DNA of 8,498 nt from the NCBI GenBank assembly GCA_007123695.1, contig SLGN01000705.1, forward strand, positions 1 through 8,498. Direction: 5' to 3'. Below, in pieces: positions 7,751 to 8,498 of this stretch. This DNA comes from Verrucomicrobiales bacterium (GTDB taxonomy: Bacteria; Verrucomicrobiota; Verrucomicrobiia; Verrucomicrobiales; DEV007). Under the pieces are notes generated by a model. It made no database searches. It had not been told where the DNA came from and worked only from the letters and a program-made list of their open reading frames with translations. Positions within the stretch are counted from its first letter, which is position 1; the number at the start of each line of letters is the position of its first letter. Position numbers and translations under genes: made by a program.

Positions 7751-8498
7751 ATGTTCCGATTTGCAGTCCATTCCCCTCTTCTCCTTCTCTCCGGTCTTTC
7801 GAGCCTGGCGCTGTTCTTCGTCGGCTGCGCCGGGACGAAGAACACGGATCTTGCCGACGCGCCTCCGCCTCCCCCGGCGGCCTATCCCGACGGAGGTTCG
7901 GAAATCGAAGCCGCCTCGTCCGGCGCTTCCATGCAGGCGACTGGCGGGGTTCCCGCACCGGCATCTTCGCTTGCCACCAATCGCCCCGCCCCGCCCGCGC
8001 CGGAGCCGTTCGAACTGCGCGAGGGCGAGACTCTCGTGACGCACAACATTGAGTCAGGCGAAACCCTCAGCGTCATCGCCACCAAATACAACACCACCGT
8101 CGGCCGCATCCTCTCCGCCAACGGAATGACCGACACCCGCATCTACGCCGGCAAGTCGCTGCAAGTCCCCACCCCGGCCCCGCAGACCAGCTTGGCGCAG
8201 AACTCCGCCCCAGCTCCGGCAGCCAGCCAACAAGCCCCGGCCCCCTCCGCCGCCCCGGCCGCGACGAGCTACGACGCGCTCGCCAGCGGGGGCTATCCCT
8301 CGACCACGACGGCGCCGGCCCCTCCCGCTTCGGCTCCGGCACCACCAGCCCCGCCGACGACCATCGTGCCTCCGGCGGCATCCGGAGCGATCGCCCCTCC
8401 CCCGCTCCCACCCGGCGCCATAGAGCTCGTCGCCCACCACCGGGTGCCCCAGGTGGGCGAGGTGCACCCGGATCTGGTGGGTGCGGCCCGTCTCCAGC
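7751..8498 (+). CDS. LysM-domain lipoprotein with Pro/Ala-rich tail (3' end outside window)
   Basis: The frame is open from ATG 7751 to the window end, giving 249 residues without a stop. Residues 1-26 form a lipoprotein signal peptide ending LFFVGC, with C26 as the likely lipidated residue. A Pro/Ala/Ser-rich linker follows. One LysM domain spans about 96-140 ([19 protein letters not shown] ... ILSANG ... [10 protein letters not shown]), the family's peptidoglycan/chitin-binding module. After it comes a long low-complexity Pro/Ala/Thr-rich tail (about 141-222). The protein is probably anchored to a membrane and touches the cell wall; its precise task is unknown. From about residue 222 the frame lies antisense to a stretch coding for an RluA-type enzyme on the other strand, so the real C-terminus may be near there or past the window. 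No enzymatic domain is visible in the part shown. Confidence 0.8.
   Translation, partial: MFRFAVHSPLLLLSGLSSLALFFVGCAGTKNTDLADAPPPPPAAYPDGGSEIEAASSGASMQATGGVPAPASSLATNRPAPPAPEPFELREGETLVTHNIESGETLSVIATKYNTTVGRILSANGMTDTRIYAGKSLQVPTPAPQTSLAQNSAPAPAASQQAPAPSAAPAATSYDALASGGYPSTTTAPAPPASAPAPPAPPTTIVPPAASGAIAPPPLPPGAIELVAHHRVPQVGEVHPDLVGAARLQ
8411..8498 (-). CDS. RluA-family pseudouridine synthase, C-terminal core fragment (5' part outside window)
   Basis: On the minus strand the last 88 bases read [20 protein letters not shown] then VGDELYGAG, the hallmark [12 protein letters not shown] and HPxxGDxxYG block of RluA/RluC/RluD-family enzymes, which isomerise uridine to pseudouridine in rRNA or tRNA. 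The catalytic Asp domain would lie upstream, beyond the window. Codons here end mainly in G or C, as expected for a real gene in this genome. After YGAG the frame stays open to a stop at 8054, but the next 119 residues are an Arg/Gly-rich string antisense to the Pro/Ala tail of the LysM gene. They lack the usual LHAxxLxFxHP segment and the 50-60 residues expected after YG. The boundary given is where homology ends, not a stop codon. The enzyme is either truncated with an overprinted tail or joined at a rearrangement. Confidence 0.7.

Overview
This is a GC-rich bacterial stretch with short AT-rich islands between genes. Gene content and the look of several proteins (an FMN-binding/[4Fe-4S] membrane protein, a LysM lipoprotein, a DUF1028 protein with a signal peptide) suggest a Verrucomicrobiota/Planctomycetota-type organism. 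That is an impression from protein style; no rRNA or other decisive marker is present.

Layout. On the plus strand, 1-153 is the 3' end of a ThiS-type sulfur carrier, followed after 25 bases by a DUF1028 protein (179-925). A gene-poor stretch of about 310 bases follows. On the minus strand come ligA (NAD-dependent DNA ligase, 1240-3381) and, just upstream of it, a small CopG/BrnA-like ribbon-helix-helix antitoxin with no visible toxin (3451-3753). About 470 bases without a gene (3754-4225) hold an AT-rich island with a 3 x 12 bp tandem repeat, an inverted repeat and hairpins.

A tight minus-strand three-gene unit follows. In transcription order it holds a membrane FMN-binding/[4Fe-4S] electron-transfer protein of the NosR/RnfG type (5483 to about 6769), a membrane-anchored pseudopilin-like protein (5051-5479) and a class I SAM methyltransferase (4226-5032). 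Its upstream region, shared with the divergent plus-strand gene at 7059-7583, carries six degenerate copies of a 22 bp tandem repeat. The divergent gene encodes a small protein made of two duplicated CxxC...CxxC zinc-ribbon-like modules.

After a second AT-rich gap with a plausible promoter comes a LysM lipoprotein (from 7751) with a long Pro/Ala-rich tail that is still open at the window edge. The last 88 bases read on the minus strand as the conserved C-terminal core of an RluA-family pseudouridine synthase. The two coding signals meet abruptly near 8411: either a convergent overlap with loss of the usual RluA C-terminus, or a rearrangement or assembly join.

The most noteworthy items are the 22 bp array between the divergent redox operon and zinc-ribbon gene, the duplicated zinc-ribbon protein, the FMN-binding motif lacking its usual Asp, and the LysM/RluA junction. 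No mobile element, CRISPR array, tRNA or rRNA was seen.
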